From the NCBI RefSeq assembly GCF_003987475.1, contig NZ_PIQH01000008.1, forward strand, positions 62,001 to 126,000: 64,000 nucleotides of DNA, read 5' to 3'. The translations under genes and the position numbers were made by a program. How positions within the stretch are numbered: position 1 is the stretch's first letter; the number at the start of each line of letters is the position of its first letter. The notes under the pieces were generated by a model. That model was given only the letters and a program-made list of their open reading frames with translations. It had not been told where the DNA came from and made no database searches. Source of the DNA: Idiomarina tyrosinivorans. Its GTDB lineage: Bacteria > Pseudomonadota > Gammaproteobacteria > Enterobacterales > Alteromonadaceae. Below, in pieces: positions 15,155-25,446 of the stretch.

Positions 15155-16192
15155 CTAAGATTCAGGCTCAGCATTATCATCCATGGTTAAACCAAAATGC
15201 CGATACGCATGCGGCGTCGCGATTCGACCGCGCGGTGTACGTTGTAAAAAACCTTGCTGAATTAAATAAGGTTCCAATACATCTTCAATGGTGTCTTTCT
15301 CTTCACCAATCGCCGCGGCTAAATTATCCAGCCCAACCGGGCCACCTAAGAATTTTTCCATTATCGCTAACAACAGCTTTCGGTCCATGTAATCAAACCC
15401 GGCTTCATCAACGTCGACCATGGTCAACGCTTCGTTTGCCACTTCTGCAGTGACTGTGCCATCGGCTTTGACTTCGGCAAAATCGCGCACCCGGCGCAAC
15501 AACCGGTTCGCTATTCGTGGCGTTCCTCGAGCGCGACGCGCGACCTCTTTGGCACCGCCGTCGCCGAGGGTTAAATTCATAAAGTGTGCGGAGCGTTCAA
15601 CAATTTTGGTCAGCTCTTCCACATCGTAAAACTCTAACCGCTGAACGATACCAAACCGATCTCGTAACGGTGATGTCAAAGCACCCGCTCGGGTAGTGGC
15701 GCCAATCAGCGTAAATGGTGGTAAATCTAATTTAATAGAGCGTGCCGCGGGGCCTTCACCGATCATAATGTCCAGTTGGTAATCTTCCATTGCTGGATAG
15801 AGTATTTCTTCAACCACGGGACTCAAACGGTGAATTTCGTCAATAAACAGCACATCATGGGCATCTAAGTTGGTCAGTAATGCCGCCAAATCGCCAGCTT
15901 TTTCTAATACTGGGCCAGATGTCGTCTTGATATTCACCGATAGTTCGTTGGCAACGATATTCGCCAGTGTGGTCTTGCCCAAGCCTGGGGGGCCGAAAAT
16001 CAATACGTGGTCCAACGCTTCTTGGCGTTTGCGGGCAGCCTCAATAAAAATTCCCATCTGCTCGACCACATGCTTTTGGCCCGTGTATTCAGACAGGTGT
16101 TTGGGGCGAATAGCACGATCAATCGCCGCCTCATCAGATTGCGCTGACGGCTCTATTATGCGCCCACCTTGAATGGCATCGGCTTCAATCAT
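15155..16192 (-). CDS. ruvB: Holliday junction branch migration helicase RuvB
   Basis: A 345-residue AAA+ ATPase that, with RuvA, drives Holliday junction branch migration. Seen: Walker [17 protein letters not shown], Walker [11 protein letters not shown], sensor motif [20 protein letters not shown], and the C-terminal winged-helix domain ([20 protein letters not shown]). Length is normal. It ends the operon yebC-ruvC-ruvA-ruvB; its stop is 3 bases from the end of the convergent small RNA. Confidence 0.98.
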   Translation of the reverse strand: MIEADAIQGGRIIEPSAQSDEAAIDRAIRPKHLSEYTGQKHVVEQMGIFIEAARKRQEALDHVLIFGPPGLGKTTLANIVANELSVNIKTTSGPVLEKAGDLAALLTNLDAHDVLFIDEIHRLSPVVEEILYPAMEDYQLDIMIGEGPAARSIKLDLPPFTLIGATTRAGALTSPLRDRFGIVQRLEFYDVEELTKIVERSAHFMNLTLGDGGAKEVARRARGTPRIANRLLRRVRDFAEVKADGTVTAEVANEALTMVDVDEAGFDYMDRKLLLAIMEKFLGGPVGLDNLAAAIGEEKDTIEDVLEPYLIQQGFLQRTPRGRIATPHAYRHFGLTMDDNAEPES

Positions 16193-16218
16193 GTTGGCTC
16201 CCCTCCAGCATACATGGG

Positions 16219-16833
16219 CTAACTAAACGACTTCAACGCGTCGCGAATTAATGCTTCGCTGGTAGCGCCCTGTTGATGAACTTTTTGCACCGCTTTTTCC
16301 GCCTGCGCCGCTTTATAACCCAATGCGACTAAAGCACTCACCGCGTCCGCTTTCGCGTCACTGACCAGTGTATTACTATCGCCTTGATTTTGCACGGGAG
16401 CCGCATCGGTAAACGGCGAGTCACTCCCTAACGCACTGAGCCTATCGCGCAACTCGACCACCAAGCGTTCGGCGGTTTTCTTGCCAACCCCAGGCAGTTT
16501 CACCAACAGACTCACGTCGCCAGCATTAACGGCTTGCACAAATTGTTGTGCCGACATCCCCGACAGAATAGTCAATGCTAACTTGGGTCCAACCCCCTGC
16601 GCTTTAATCAGTTGTCGGAACAGTGTGCGTTCGTGCAATGAGGTAAAGCCAAACAGCAGTTGCGCGTCTTCACGCACCACAAAATGCGTGACCAAGGTTA
16701 CATCTTCGCCCAACTCTGGGAGCTGGTAAAAACAACTCATCGGTACTTGCACCTCATAGCCCACCCCCTGCACATCAATAACCACTTCGGGGGGTTGCTT
16801 GGCGAGTAATTTGCCTCGAATTCTTCCTATCAA
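16219..16833 (-). CDS. ruvA: Holliday junction DNA helicase RuvA
   Basis: A 204-residue protein that binds the four-way junction as a tetramer and loads RuvB. Domain I is an OB fold ([22 protein letters not shown]), domain II has helix-hairpin-helix motifs ([33 protein letters not shown]), an acidic/polar linker follows, and domain III (about 160-204, [20 protein letters not shown]) contacts RuvB. It sits 26 bases upstream of ruvB. Confidence 0.98.
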   Translation of the reverse strand: MIGRIRGKLLAKQPPEVVIDVQGVGYEVQVPMSCFYQLPELGEDVTLVTHFVVREDAQLLFGFTSLHERTLFRQLIKAQGVGPKLALTILSGMSAQQFVQAVNAGDVSLLVKLPGVGKKTAERLVVELRDRLSALGSDSPFTDAAPVQNQGDSNTLVSDAKADAVSALVALGYKAAQAEKAVQKVHQQGATSEALIRDALKSFS

Positions 16834-16863
16834 CGCTGTATCCTTGCTGTTGTTGTTATGCGC

Positions 16864-17403
16864 TTAACGGCGTAAACGGCCACGCACTATCTTGCTTGCC
16901 GCGCCGCCTAAAGCGGTTAAATATTGCTGACTGTGAGCATGACATAAAGCCACCGCTAATGCATCTGCGGCATCAGCTTGGGGCTTCTTATCTAAACCCA
17001 GCAATGCCATCACCATATGCTGAACTTGGCTTTTATCGGCCGCGCCCGTTCCTACTACTGCTTGCTTTATCTGCCGAGCTGAGTATTCGGCCACGGGCAA
17101 TTCTGCGCGCGCTGCAGCAACAATGGCCGCGCCACGTGCTTGCCCAAGTTTCAATGCGGAATCGGGGTTATGTGCCATAAACACTTGTTCAATGGCAAAT
17201 TGCTGAGGTGAGTACTGGGTAATCAGTTCGCTGACACCGTCGTGAATCAAGCGCAGCTTTTCTGCCAAACTCAGCGGTTGCTTAGTGCTCCCGGTTAACC
17301 GGATACAACCACTGCCGAGGTATTGTAATTGCCGGCCTTGCTGTGCAATCACCCCGTAGCCGGTAAGGCGTGAGCCGGGGTCAATGGCCAGAATCACGTT
17401 CAT
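16864..17403 (-). CDS. ruvC: Holliday junction resolvase RuvC
   Basis: A 179-residue endonuclease with an RNase H fold that cuts Holliday junctions symmetrically. The catalytic acidic residues are visible: D7 in [14 protein letters not shown], the Glu in [20 protein letters not shown], and the Asp pair in [18 protein letters not shown]. The start overlaps the yebC stop by 4 bases. Length is close to E. coli RuvC (173). Confidence 0.98.
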   Translation of the reverse strand: MNVILAIDPGSRLTGYGVIAQQGRQLQYLGSGCIRLTGSTKQPLSLAEKLRLIHDGVSELITQYSPQQFAIEQVFMAHNPDSALKLGQARGAAIVAAARAELPVAEYSARQIKQAVVGTGAADKSQVQHMVMALLGLDKKPQADAADALAVALCHAHSQQYLTALGGAASKIVRGRLRR

Positions 17404-18149
17404 TCAGAAAGTTGCTCCCAAAGCTCGTCGGCAATGTCAGCATTGTGGAAAACGTTTTGTACGTCGTCGAGATCTTCCAACGCATCTAACAGTTTTAGAA
17501 AGGTTTTTGCGCTATCTAATTCTAGGCTAACGCGATTTTGCGGCACTTGGGTGACCTCGGCATTCGTGGCAGTAAAGCCTTTAGTGTCGAGCGCGTCTTT
17601 AACCTTACCGAAACCTTCTGGCGTGGTCATGATATCCAGACTGCCGTCAGCGTGCGTGATGATATCTTCAGCACCCGCTTCCAGGGCTGGCTCCATCACT
17701 TGCTCTTCGGTTACATCCGCAGCAAAACTGATCACACCACGCTTATCAAACAAGTAGGCCACCGAGCCATCGGTGCCTAAATTGCCGCCAAACTTATTAA
17801 AGGCGTAACGAACTTCCGACACGGTTCGGTTTTTATTGTCGGTCATGCATTCCAGAAGCAACGCAACACCATTGGGGCCGTAGCCCTCATAGGTCAACTC
17901 TTCGACATCCATGCCCTCGAGTTCACCCGAGCCGCGTTTTACCGCGGTATCAATAGTATCGCGCTTCATGTTGTTTGATAGCGCTTTATCAATGGCAGCA
18001 CGTAAACGCGGATTGGTCTCGGGATCGCCGCCACCGTGTTTCGCTGAAACGGTGATTTCCCGGATCAATTTAGTAAAAATTTTACCGCGTTTGGCATCTT
18101 GTGCCGCTTTGCGATGTTTAATATTGGCCCATTTAGAGTGTCCTGCCAT
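17400..18149 (-). CDS. yebC: YebC/TACO1-family protein
   Basis: A 249-residue member of the conserved YebC/PmpR/TACO1 family. The N-terminus [20 protein letters not shown] and the block [20 protein letters not shown] are diagnostic. Family members have been described as DNA-binding regulators, and more recently as helping ribosomes through proline-rich stretches; the sequence alone does not choose between these. It lies between aspS and ruvC, the same neighbourhood as in E. coli. Confidence 0.96.
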   Translation of the reverse strand: MAGHSKWANIKHRKAAQDAKRGKIFTKLIREITVSAKHGGGDPETNPRLRAAIDKALSNNMKRDTIDTAVKRGSGELEGMDVEELTYEGYGPNGVALLLECMTDNKNRTVSEVRYAFNKFGGNLGTDGSVAYLFDKRGVISFAADVTEEQVMEPALEAGAEDIITHADGSLDIMTTPEGFGKVKDALDTKGFTATNAEVTQVPQNRVSLELDSAKTFLKLLDALEDLDDVQNVFHNADIADELWEQLSE

Positions 18150-18177
18150 AGATCTCCTCCGCTGTTCCGAACGTCGC

Positions 18178-19932
18178 TTACTCCGCCTTTGCTTTCGCCT
18201 TAACGTTAATACCCAGCTCGTCTAATGCTGCGGGGTTAGCGACACCTGGGGCGTCAGTTAACAAACATGCCGCGGTTGTGGTTTTAGGGAACGCAATCAC
18301 ATCACGAATTGAACTAGCCCCTACCATCAACATGACCAGCCGATCTAAGCCAAATGCCAAGCCAGCGTGCGGCGGGGTTCCATACTTCAATGCCTCAAGT
18401 AGGAAACCAAATTTCTCTTGTGCTTCAGCTTCGCCAATTCCCAGAATATCAAAGGCTGCCTGTTGCATTTCGCGCTCGTGGATACGCACTGAACCACCAC
18501 CCACTTCAACCCCGTTTAACACCATATCATAGGCGTTAGACAAGGTACCTGTTGGGTTTTCGCGCAATTGCTCTGGCGTTACCCCAACCGGCGCAGTGAA
18601 CGGATGGTGCAACGCGGCTAAACCGCCCTCAAATTCTTCGAACATTGGGAAGTCGACCACCCACAGTGGCTTCCATTCGTTGCTGACAAAGCCGAATGCT
18701 TCGCCAACTTTCAGGCGCAACGCACCCAGCGCTTCGGCCACAACCGTTGCACTGTCAGCAGCAAAGAATAAGATGTCGCCCACTTGAGCTTCGGTACGGG
18801 CAATAATTTGCTCTACCACAGGTTCTGGCAGGAACTTCAAAATTGGCGACTGTAGTCCGTCTTCGTTGACTTTGATCCAAGCCAAACCTTTGGCGCCATA
18901 GATGCCCACGAATTTGGTGTACTCATCGATGATCTTGCGCGAGATATCAGCCGCTTTACCTGGCACTTTCAATGCCGCGACACGACCTTTACTGTCATTC
19001 GCCGGGCCAGCAAATACTTTGAATTCCACGTCTTTTACCAAATCGGCAACATCGACCAATTCCAGCGGGTTGCGTAAGTCCGGCTTATCGCTACCAAAAC
19101 GCCGCATCGCTTCATGCCAAGTCATTTGCGGGAATTCCCCAAGCTCTACCGATAGCAGCTCAGAAAACAACTGACGAGTCATGTTCTCAGTCACTTGCAT
19201 CACCTGTTCGGCGGTCATAAATGACGTCTCGATATCAATCTGGGTAAACTCAGGCTGGCGGTCGGCACGCAAATCTTCGTCACGGAAACATTTAACGATT
19301 TGGTAATAGCGGTCAAAGCCAGACATCATCAACAACTGCTTAAACAACTGCGGCGATTGCGGCAAAGCAAAGAACTGACCTTGGTGCGTTCGGCTTGGAA
19401 CTAAATAGTCACGAGCACCTTCAGGCGTCGCTCGCGTTAGCATCGGTGTTTCGATGTCGAGAAAACCTTGCGTATCAAGGAAACGCCGCACACTGCTAGT
19501 GACCTTTGCCCGAAATTGCAGGTTGTCGCTCATTTCTGTGCGCCGCAGATCTAAGTAGCGATAGCGCAACCGAGCTTCTTCGCTGACATGCTGGTTAAAG
19601 TCAATGGGTAGTGCTTCTGAACGGCTTAGAATCGTCAATTCAGTGGCTAATAACTCGATTTCACCACTGGCCATCTTGCGATTAATTTGGCTCTCTGGGC
19701 GCAAGCTCACTTTACCGGTTAGCTTTACACAGAACTCCTGACGAAGCTTATTGGCTTGCTCAAACAACGCCTTTTGATCCGGATCAAATACCACTTGAAG
19801 CAAGCCAGAACGGTCACGAAGGTCAATAAAAATCAAGCCCCCAAGGTCACGGCGGCGATTAACCCAACCGCAAAGGGTGACTGTTTGCTCTGAGAGAGAG
19901 GCATTGAGCTGTCCGCAATAATGGCTGCGCAT
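18178..19932 (-). CDS. aspS: Aspartyl-tRNA synthetase
   Basis: A 584-residue class IIb synthetase of the bacterial type. The N-terminal OB-fold anticodon domain (about 1-105, [20 protein letters not shown]), class II motif 2 (about [18 protein letters not shown]) and motif 3 ([13 protein letters not shown]) are seen, with the bacterial GAD insertion at about 290-415. It charges tRNA-Asp. The length matches E. coli AspRS (590). It has its own promoter, whose -35 overlaps the end of the upstream GGDEF gene, and leads toward yebC-ruvCAB 28 bases on. Confidence 0.98.
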   Translation of the reverse strand: MRSHYCGQLNASLSEQTVTLCGWVNRRRDLGGLIFIDLRDRSGLLQVVFDPDQKALFEQANKLRQEFCVKLTGKVSLRPESQINRKMASGEIELLATELTILSRSEALPIDFNQHVSEEARLRYRYLDLRRTEMSDNLQFRAKVTSSVRRFLDTQGFLDIETPMLTRATPEGARDYLVPSRTHQGQFFALPQSPQLFKQLLMMSGFDRYYQIVKCFRDEDLRADRQPEFTQIDIETSFMTAEQVMQVTENMTRQLFSELLSVELGEFPQMTWHEAMRRFGSDKPDLRNPLELVDVADLVKDVEFKVFAGPANDSKGRVAALKVPGKAADISRKIIDEYTKFVGIYGAKGLAWIKVNEDGLQSPILKFLPEPVVEQIIARTEAQVGDILFFAADSATVVAEALGALRLKVGEAFGFVSNEWKPLWVVDFPMFEEFEGGLAALHHPFTAPVGVTPEQLRENPTGTLSNAYDMVLNGVEVGGGSVRIHEREMQQAAFDILGIGEAEAQEKFGFLLEALKYGTPPHAGLAFGLDRLVMLMVGASSIRDVIAFPKTTTAACLLTDAPGVANPAALDELGINVKAKAKAE

Positions 19933-19975
19933 GTCGGTTTTCCTACTGCAAGTGCGTGGTCAATTAAAGCCGACC

Positions 19976-20003
19976 ATTATAGCGGACTGGCGCTGAATGT
20001 CAT
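19976..20003 (-). promoter_or_regulatory. Promoter of aspS
   Basis: On the minus strand ATGACA (complement of 19998-20003), a 16-base spacer and a perfect TATAAT (complement of 19976-19981) lie about 45 bases before the aspS start. The -35 hexamer overlaps the stop codon of the upstream diguanylate cyclase gene. Confidence 0.65.
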
Positions 20004-21421
20004 CCGTCCAACGTGGCTAACTGGAAGCCATCTTTACCATTCGATTTTGCGGTATACATAGCGGCATCAGCGAGTTTCAGTAATTGCGCTTCAGTTTTCG
20101 CGTGCTCTGGGTACAGCGAGATACCAACACTAACGCTCACCGCCAAGGTTTGACCATCAATGTGGTAAGGCTGGGCCAGTGTTTTGATGAGCTTTTGTGC
20201 CACTACACAGGCGTGCTCAGCACTCTCGATATGCGGCAATAACACCACGAACTCATCCCCGCCCATACGGCACACCGTATCAGATTTACGCAACATATCG
20301 CGCATCCGTTGCGCCGCTTCTACCAGCAGCCTATCACCATAGTCATGGCCGTGTTCGTCATTGACTTCTTTAAAGCCATCGAGGTCTAAAAACATCAGCG
20401 CAAAGGCAGCGCGTTCGCGCTCATGTTGGGTTAACATCACACTCAAACGATCACGGAACAGGTTGCGGTTGGGTAACCCAGTAAGTTCATCGTGAGTCGC
20501 AATGTAGCGAATTTGTCGTTCGGCGGCTTTACGACGTTCAATTTCGCGCCGTAAGCGGCTATTCCAAATCAAAAACGCCAACACCACCACCAACACCGCG
20601 GAGCCAGCCTTCAAGCCAATATCCAACAGTTCTTCGTCGCTCCACCCTTGTTCCAACTCAAAGCTGTACCACTTACGCCGAATGTTCAGCTTTTCTGCGG
20701 GATCAATATCGGTAATCGCTCGGTTGAGTAGCATAACCAGCGGTTGCCAGTCGTCGCGCACGCCAAAGAATAACTGTTCTCCAGGTGCCCCTTCGAGTAA
20801 TTTCACATTCGCTTGCGGAATCGGCCGTTGTTGAATGGCGTAAACCAGTATTGGCAAGGCGTCGACGTAGGCTTCAATTTCCCCCCATCGCAACGCATCA
20901 AGCCCTTCACTGACGTTATTCACTACCAATAACGGAATTTGGGTTTCGTCGCGCAGCGGCTCGACAATAGAGTAGCCCTTGACCACGCCCGTTGGTACCA
21001 GCGGCAACGAAGATAATGTCACCACGTGGTTGTCGTCGGTTTGACCGGTGTCGTCGACATAACCCCAAGGCATCTGCCAATAGCCTCGAGTAAATTGTGC
21101 GTATCGGTTTCGTTCAATCGAGTACGACATCGAGGAAAGCAGGTCGATATTACGTTGTTGCAGGGCCTCCAAACATTGCTCCCATGAACCACAGGGAACC
21201 CAGCTCCAACTAACACCTAAATGTTGCTGCACCAGACGTAACATGTCGACATCAATACCCACTGCTTGCCCATCTTGCATGCCAATGAGCGGCATCAACC
21301 CTTGCGGCACACCAACACGAACCACTTGGTGCTGATGCAACCATTGGTCGACTTGATTAGCAAGTGATACTGGGGTGTAGGCCGCGAGCAGTAGCACCCA
21401 GACTCGCAAGAGCTTGGACAA
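20000..21421 (-). CDS. Diguanylate cyclase with a periplasmic solute-binding sensor domain
   Basis: A membrane sensor of 473 residues that should make c-di-GMP in response to a periplasmic ligand. After a signal sequence (WVLLLAAYTPVSLA) comes a SBP_bac_3-type solute-binding domain (to about residue 255), one membrane helix (AVLVVVLAFLIW, about 280) and a GGDEF domain with an intact active site MGGDEFVVLLP and the inhibitory site RKSD placed five residues before it; LDLDGFKEVNDEHGHDYGD is also canonical. No EAL domain. I prefer the TTG at 21421, which has GGAG eight bases upstream, over the ATG at 21451 that adds ten residues before the signal sequence. The ligand is unknown; SBP_bac_3 domains often bind amino acids. 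Confidence 0.9.
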   Translation of the reverse strand: MSKLLRVWVLLLAAYTPVSLANQVDQWLHQHQVVRVGVPQGLMPLIGMQDGQAVGIDVDMLRLVQQHLGVSWSWVPCGSWEQCLEALQQRNIDLLSSMSYSIERNRYAQFTRGYWQMPWGYVDDTGQTDDNHVVTLSSLPLVPTGVVKGYSIVEPLRDETQIPLLVVNNVSEGLDALRWGEIEAYVDALPILVYAIQQRPIPQANVKLLEGAPGEQLFFGVRDDWQPLVMLLNRAITDIDPAEKLNIRRKWYSFELEQGWSDEELLDIGLKAGSAVLVVVLAFLIWNSRLRREIERRKAAERQIRYIATHDELTGLPNRNLFRDRLSVMLTQHERERAAFALMFLDLDGFKEVNDEHGHDYGDRLLVEAAQRMRDMLRKSDTVCRMGGDEFVVLLPHIESAEHACVVAQKLIKTLAQPYHIDGQTLAVSVSVGISLYPEHAKTEAQLLKLADAAMYTAKSNGKDGFQLATLDG

Positions 21422-21487
21422 TGTAACTTCTCCGTCTAAGAATATCGCCATAGCAACGATGATCCGCGCATTTTACCCTAATCATAG

Positions 21488-21516
21488 CTGTCAGAAACTA
21501 TTTTTCTCGTTAAAAT
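21488..21516 (+). promoter_or_regulatory. Probable promoter of cmoAB
   Basis: CTGTCA (21488-21493), a 17-base spacer and TAAAAT (21511-21516) lie 32 bases before the GTG start of cmoA in the 127-bp divergent region. Confidence 0.5.
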
Positions 21517-21548
21517 AGCGAATTATCGAAAGTTTTTGGGAGTGCAGG

Positions 21549-22280
21549 GTGTCATCTCGCGACAATATATTTTCACAGCCGCTGGCGAGCGTTCAGGACT
21601 TTTGCTTCGATCAACAAGTGGTCGAAGTGTTTCCGGACATGATCAATCGCTCAGTCCCCGGCTACGCCAGTATTTTGCAGACTATTCCGCAGCTCACCCA
21701 ACGGTTTGTGCAGGACAACACCAAACTCTACGACTTAGGTTGCTCACGTGGTGCTGCAACGCTCGCCATGCGACAGGGTTGTGAACAACAGTCTGGCTGT
21801 GAAATTATCGCAATTGATAACTCACCAGCGATGGTTGAACGTGCCAAACAACACATCGACAGTTTTAAAACGACCGTGCCGATTACCGTTCGTTGTGAAG
21901 ACATCGTCGAGAGTGAGGTCGACAATGCCTCGGTGGTAGTGATGAATTTCACCTTGCAGTTTGTTGCGCCAGAATTGCGCCAGCAAGTGTTGGAAAAGGT
22001 CTTCAATGGGCTACGACCGGGTGGCGTATTAATTCTGTCGGAAAAAATTCGCAGCGAATCCGCCGCCATGAATGAGCTACTGATTGATCTACACCATGAC
22101 TTTAAACGCGCCAATGGCTATAGCGATTTAGAAATTAGCCAAAAGCGTGCCGCTATCGAAAACGTCATGCGTATCGACTCGCTTGAGACCCATCAACAAC
22201 GCTTAACCAACGTAGGTTTTAGCCAGCAAAGCGTGTGGTTCCAATGTTTCAACTTTCTCTCCATGGTGGCGGTGAAATGA
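21549..22280 (+). CDS. cmoA: Carboxy-S-adenosylmethionine synthase CmoA
   Basis: A 243-residue SAM-binding methyltransferase-fold enzyme that turns SAM and prephenate into carboxy-SAM, the donor for 5-carboxymethoxyuridine at wobble U34 of certain tRNAs. The SAM motif LYDLGCSRGAATLAM and the family start SSRDNIFSQPL, with the conserved FDQQVVEVFPDMI, are clear. The start is GTG with GGGAG a few bases upstream. The stop overlaps the cmoB start (ATGA), so the two consecutive enzymes are translationally coupled. Confidence 0.96.
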   Translation: MSSRDNIFSQPLASVQDFCFDQQVVEVFPDMINRSVPGYASILQTIPQLTQRFVQDNTKLYDLGCSRGAATLAMRQGCEQQSGCEIIAIDNSPAMVERAKQHIDSFKTTVPITVRCEDIVESEVDNASVVVMNFTLQFVAPELRQQVLEKVFNGLRPGGVLILSEKIRSESAAMNELLIDLHHDFKRANGYSDLEISQKRAAIENVMRIDSLETHQQRLTNVGFSQQSVWFQCFNFLSMVAVK

Positions 22281-23248
22281 AAGAGTTTAGCGATAGCCTC
22301 GCGGCGCTAATAGCAAGCCCGCATCAACAATGGATAACCACCTTGCCGCAACAGCTCCAACAGCTCTATCAACAGCGCCATCCAGACAGTAAAAAATGGC
22401 TGCGAGCCGTCGCACAACTGCCAGACTTGTCGTCTGAAGACGTCGCGCTGGCAGACACGGTACGGATTGGTAACGAACAGCAAGCAACTGACGCCCAGCG
22501 GGCACAGCTCAAAGGTTTACTGTCGCAATTAATACCCTGGCGCAAAGGCCCGTACAACCTATTTGGCTTAACCATTGATACCGAATGGCGTTCCGATCTG
22601 AAATGGCAACGCTTGGTCAACGGCATCACTTCGCTCCAAGGTAAACAAGTGCTCGACGTCGGGTGTGGCAGTGGCTACCACCTTTGGCGCATGCTTGAGG
22701 CAGGTGCCGAACAGGTTTGGGGTATAGACCCAGGCGACCTATTCTTACAGCAATTCCGCGCAATAAAGGGTTTTATGCCAAAAGCTTTGCAGCAGCGCGC
22801 TCACTTTTTCCCGGTCGGCGTTGAGACATTACCGCCATTAGCGAGCTTTGACAGCGTGTTTTGCATGGGCGTGTTATACCATCGGCGCTCACCCATTGAC
22901 TGCTTAGAGCAATTAAAGTCAGTGCTCAAACCCAGCGGCGAATTAGTCCTAGAAACCTTGGTGGTGACTGGCGATAAAAATACCGTGCTGGTGCCAGGGG
23001 AACGCTACGCACAAATGCGTAATGTGTGGTTCTTACCAAGCACCGCTGCGCTGTGCCATTGGTTATCTCGACTCGGCTTCAAAGACATTAAGGTCATCGA
23101 CGAAAGCCAGACCACCATCGAAGAGCAACGTGCAACCGAATGGATGACTGGTGAATCTTTAGCAGACTTTCTTGATCCAAATGACCATAATTTAACTATT
23201 GAGGGGTATCAAGCACCCATCAGGGCGGTGGTGACAGCAAAAAAATAA
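22277..23248 (+). CDS. cmoB: tRNA U34 carboxymethyltransferase CmoB
   Basis: A 323-residue methyltransferase-fold enzyme that transfers the carboxymethyl group from carboxy-SAM to 5-hydroxyuridine at tRNA position 34. Landmarks are WRKGPYNLFGLTIDTEWRSD and the SAM-binding LDVGCGSGYHLWRM, plus GVLYHRRSPIDCLEQL. I start it at the ATG at 22277, which overlaps the cmoA stop; the frame extends further upstream inside cmoA but without family support. Length equals E. coli CmoB (323). Confidence 0.96.
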   Translation: MKEFSDSLAALIASPHQQWITTLPQQLQQLYQQRHPDSKKWLRAVAQLPDLSSEDVALADTVRIGNEQQATDAQRAQLKGLLSQLIPWRKGPYNLFGLTIDTEWRSDLKWQRLVNGITSLQGKQVLDVGCGSGYHLWRMLEAGAEQVWGIDPGDLFLQQFRAIKGFMPKALQQRAHFFPVGVETLPPLASFDSVFCMGVLYHRRSPIDCLEQLKSVLKPSGELVLETLVVTGDKNTVLVPGERYAQMRNVWFLPSTAALCHWLSRLGFKDIKVIDESQTTIEEQRATEWMTGESLADFLDPNDHNLTIEGYQAPIRAVVTAKK

Positions 23249-23266
23249 CCCCTTAGGTTAACCTTC

Positions 23267-24214
23267 ATGAGTTTATACCGACCGAAAACTACGCTAGAAC
23301 AGTGGCGCATCTTGCAAGCCGTTGTAGATTTTGGCGGCTATGCGCATGCAGCCGAGAAGCTCAACAAAAGCCAGTCATCGTTAAATCACGCGGTAGCCAA
23401 ACTGCAACAAACCCTAGGAATTCAGTTACTCGAAGTCCGTGGCCGCAAGGCACACCTAACCGAAACCGGCGAGGTGATGTTACGGCGCTCTCGACAATTA
23501 ACCCAAGGAGCGCAAGAACTGGAACAATTGGCGAACAACCTGAATGAGGGGTGGGAGCCAGAAATTAGGCTCGCTATCGAAATGGTTTACGACCGTGAAC
23601 CGTTACTCCCTATATTGCGCCAGTTTGAAGATCACAGCCGCGGTAGCCGCCTAGTCATTGAAGATACGGTATTAACCGGAACGGTTGAATACATCGTTAA
23701 CCGCTCTGCCGATGTTGTTATCACCCACCAAGTGCCAAAAGGTTTTGTCGGCGAACCGTTGGGTGAATTCTCCATGGACTTGGTCTGCCATCCTAACCAT
23801 CCATTAGCCCAGTTACCGCAACCTATTGCCCAACAAGAGCTGTCGCGCCACCTTCAAATCGTTATTCGCGACACTGCCGCTCAGCCGATAGAAACGGACG
23901 GCTGGCTCAAAGCTGAACAGCGCTGGACAGTGAGCCATTTTGATGAGGCGTTACGGTTGGTGAAGTCCGGCTTAGGATTTTGCTGGATGCCAAGTTACAT
24001 TTCCCAAGCAGCCATGCTGAATGGCGAATTGAAAAAGCTTATGCTAGAGGGTAGTAGCTGCCGCAAGGGCGCTTTGCACTTGGTGTTACCTAAAGGCGAG
24101 CAGACCGGCCCTTGCGCCCGCCAGCTCGCCGACCTGATTGTTACTCGCAGTCGCCAGCAACACGCTGCTGCAGCCACGCCTGCATTTCCTCACCCAGTTG
24201 AGGGTGGCGCATAG
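23267..24214 (+). CDS. LysR-family transcriptional regulator
   Basis: A 315-residue regulator with an N-terminal winged helix-turn-helix (about residues 8-66; [20 protein letters not shown] is the recognition helix region) and a LysR substrate-binding domain. It starts 18 bases after cmoB on the same strand. The target and inducer cannot be read from sequence: there is no divergently transcribed neighbour of the kind LysR regulators usually control. Its last 74 bases are antisense to the end of galU, giving a Pro-rich C-terminal tail ([11 protein letters not shown]). Confidence 0.9.
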   Translation: MSLYRPKTTLEQWRILQAVVDFGGYAHAAEKLNKSQSSLNHAVAKLQQTLGIQLLEVRGRKAHLTETGEVMLRRSRQLTQGAQELEQLANNLNEGWEPEIRLAIEMVYDREPLLPILRQFEDHSRGSRLVIEDTVLTGTVEYIVNRSADVVITHQVPKGFVGEPLGEFSMDLVCHPNHPLAQLPQPIAQQELSRHLQIVIRDTAAQPIETDGWLKAEQRWTVSHFDEALRLVKSGLGFCWMPSYISQAAMLNGELKKLMLEGSSCRKGALHLVLPKGEQTGPCARQLADLIVTRSRQQHAAAATPAFPHPVEGGA

Positions 24215-25040
24215 CGTGCTCTACGTAGGCTTTAGCGTAACCTAACTTATTACCACAATCATGGCTGCGACCTTTCATGTAATACGCAGCCATTGGTTGT
24301 TGTTCCAGCAACATCGCCATCGCATCAGTTAGCTGAATTTCATTACCTGCACCGACTGGCGTGCGTTTTAGTAACGCCCAAATCGCGGCAGGGAAAACAT
24401 AACGCCCGACAACGGCAAGATCCGAGGGTGCAGTTCCCACAGCAGGCTTCTCTACCAACTGTTTAATATTGGCTTGTTGGCCCGGTTCAATTTTTGCGCC
24501 GCTGATGTCGGCAATACCGTATTGGTCGACCTGATGTTCCGGTACCTTTTCCACCATCACTTGAGCGTTGCCGCTGTTGCGATAGTTTTCTACCATTTCG
24601 GCCAAGTTATCGGTTTGCAGATCGCAGCTCGCCTCGTCGATCAGTACGTCTGGCAACACCACGGCAAAAGGTTCATCACCCACTAACGGCTTAGCGGCTA
24701 GTACCGCATGGCCAAGGCCCTTAGCGACGCCTTGACGAACGTGCATGATAGTCACCCCAGGTGGACAAATCGACTGCACTTCTTCGAGCAACTGACGTTT
24801 TACCCGCTTTTCTAGCGTCGCCTCTAGTTCAAAGCTGGTATCAAAATGGTTTTCTATCGAGTTTTTACTCGAATGGGTGACCAAAATGACGTCAGTGAGT
24901 CCCGCTGCGGCACACTCCTCCACAATAAACTGAATGAGTGGTCTATCGACCAGCGGTAACATTTCTTTTGGAATTGCCTTGGTTGCCGGCAGCATCCGTG
25001 TTCCTAACCCAGCAACGGGAATTACCACTTTCTTGACCAT
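24141..25040 (-). CDS. galU: UTP-glucose-1-phosphate uridylyltransferase
   Basis: A 299-residue nucleotidyltransferase that makes UDP-glucose for lipopolysaccharide, osmoprotectant and exopolysaccharide synthesis. The N-terminus [20 protein letters not shown] is the diagnostic nucleotide-binding loop, and [18 protein letters not shown] and VEKPAVG are the expected following motifs. Length is the family norm. Its 3' end overlaps the LysR gene by 74 bases in antisense. An RssB-like gene lies on the same strand a short way upstream, as in the E. coli rssB-galU pair. Confidence 0.97.
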   Translation of the reverse strand: MVKKVVIPVAGLGTRMLPATKAIPKEMLPLVDRPLIQFIVEECAAAGLTDVILVTHSSKNSIENHFDTSFELEATLEKRVKRQLLEEVQSICPPGVTIMHVRQGVAKGLGHAVLAAKPLVGDEPFAVVLPDVLIDEASCDLQTDNLAEMVENYRNSGNAQVMVEKVPEHQVDQYGIADISGAKIEPGQQANIKQLVEKPAVGTAPSDLAVVGRYVFPAAIWALLKRTPVGAGNEIQLTDAMAMLLEQQPMAAYYMKGRSHDCGNKLGYAKAYVEHAMRHPQLGEEMQAWLQQRVAGDCE

Positions 25041-25116
25041 GATCGTTCTAATCCTTGTTTTTCAATCTCCAGCCTATGTTAACATAGCATTCTGGATTTT
25101 TAGATGGTCGTTTTGC

Positions 25117-25446
25117 ATGTACTTTTCACCAAGAAGCATCCCACAACTCGCGCCCTATTCACTGATTGAACGTGCCACGATTGTCCGTTTAGCCAACGAG
25201 ATGATGCCAGTGCCACGGCGGTTTGTTGCCAACATGAGTAAACTGGTGTTACTCAGCGCGCTTTTTGTGTTACTGGTAAGCATTGATAACTGGGGCGCGC
25301 GTATCGTCGCGCTGTTGGCCGTTGGTTTATGTTATCCGCTGATATTGCAGCCGATCGCACTCAACCTTAGCTTGCCGTACTTGGATGCGGCGGTGAAACG
25401 TTTTGAAGCGGAGCGTTCAAGCGCGGTCGATGACGAGCTCAGCTGA
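25117..25446 (+). CDS. Small conserved membrane protein, two helices (DUF6170-like), unknown function
   Basis: A 109-residue protein from the ATG at 25117 (MYFSPRSIPQ). The frame is open upstream into galU, but that part is antisense coding and not protein-like. A polar N-terminal half (ERATIVRLANEMMPVPRRF) is followed by two adjacent hydrophobic segments (about 45-62 and 65-85: VLLSALFVLLVSI, IVALLAVGLCYPLIL) and a charged C-terminal tail. The pattern resembles small DUF6170-type proteins of Alteromonadales, from memory only. Its end overlaps the RssB-like gene by 30 bases in antisense. No function is known to me. Confidence 0.65.
   Translation: MYFSPRSIPQLAPYSLIERATIVRLANEMMPVPRRFVANMSKLVLLSALFVLLVSIDNWGARIVALLAVGLCYPLILQPIALNLSLPYLDAAVKRFEAERSSAVDDELS

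Noticed and set aside
14929..15180. 83-codon minus-strand frame across the ybgC-ruvB gap
   Set aside because: Lys/Arg/Asn-rich with no domain, no ribosome binding site, overlaps the ruvB stop and runs antisense through a clear promoter and terminator.
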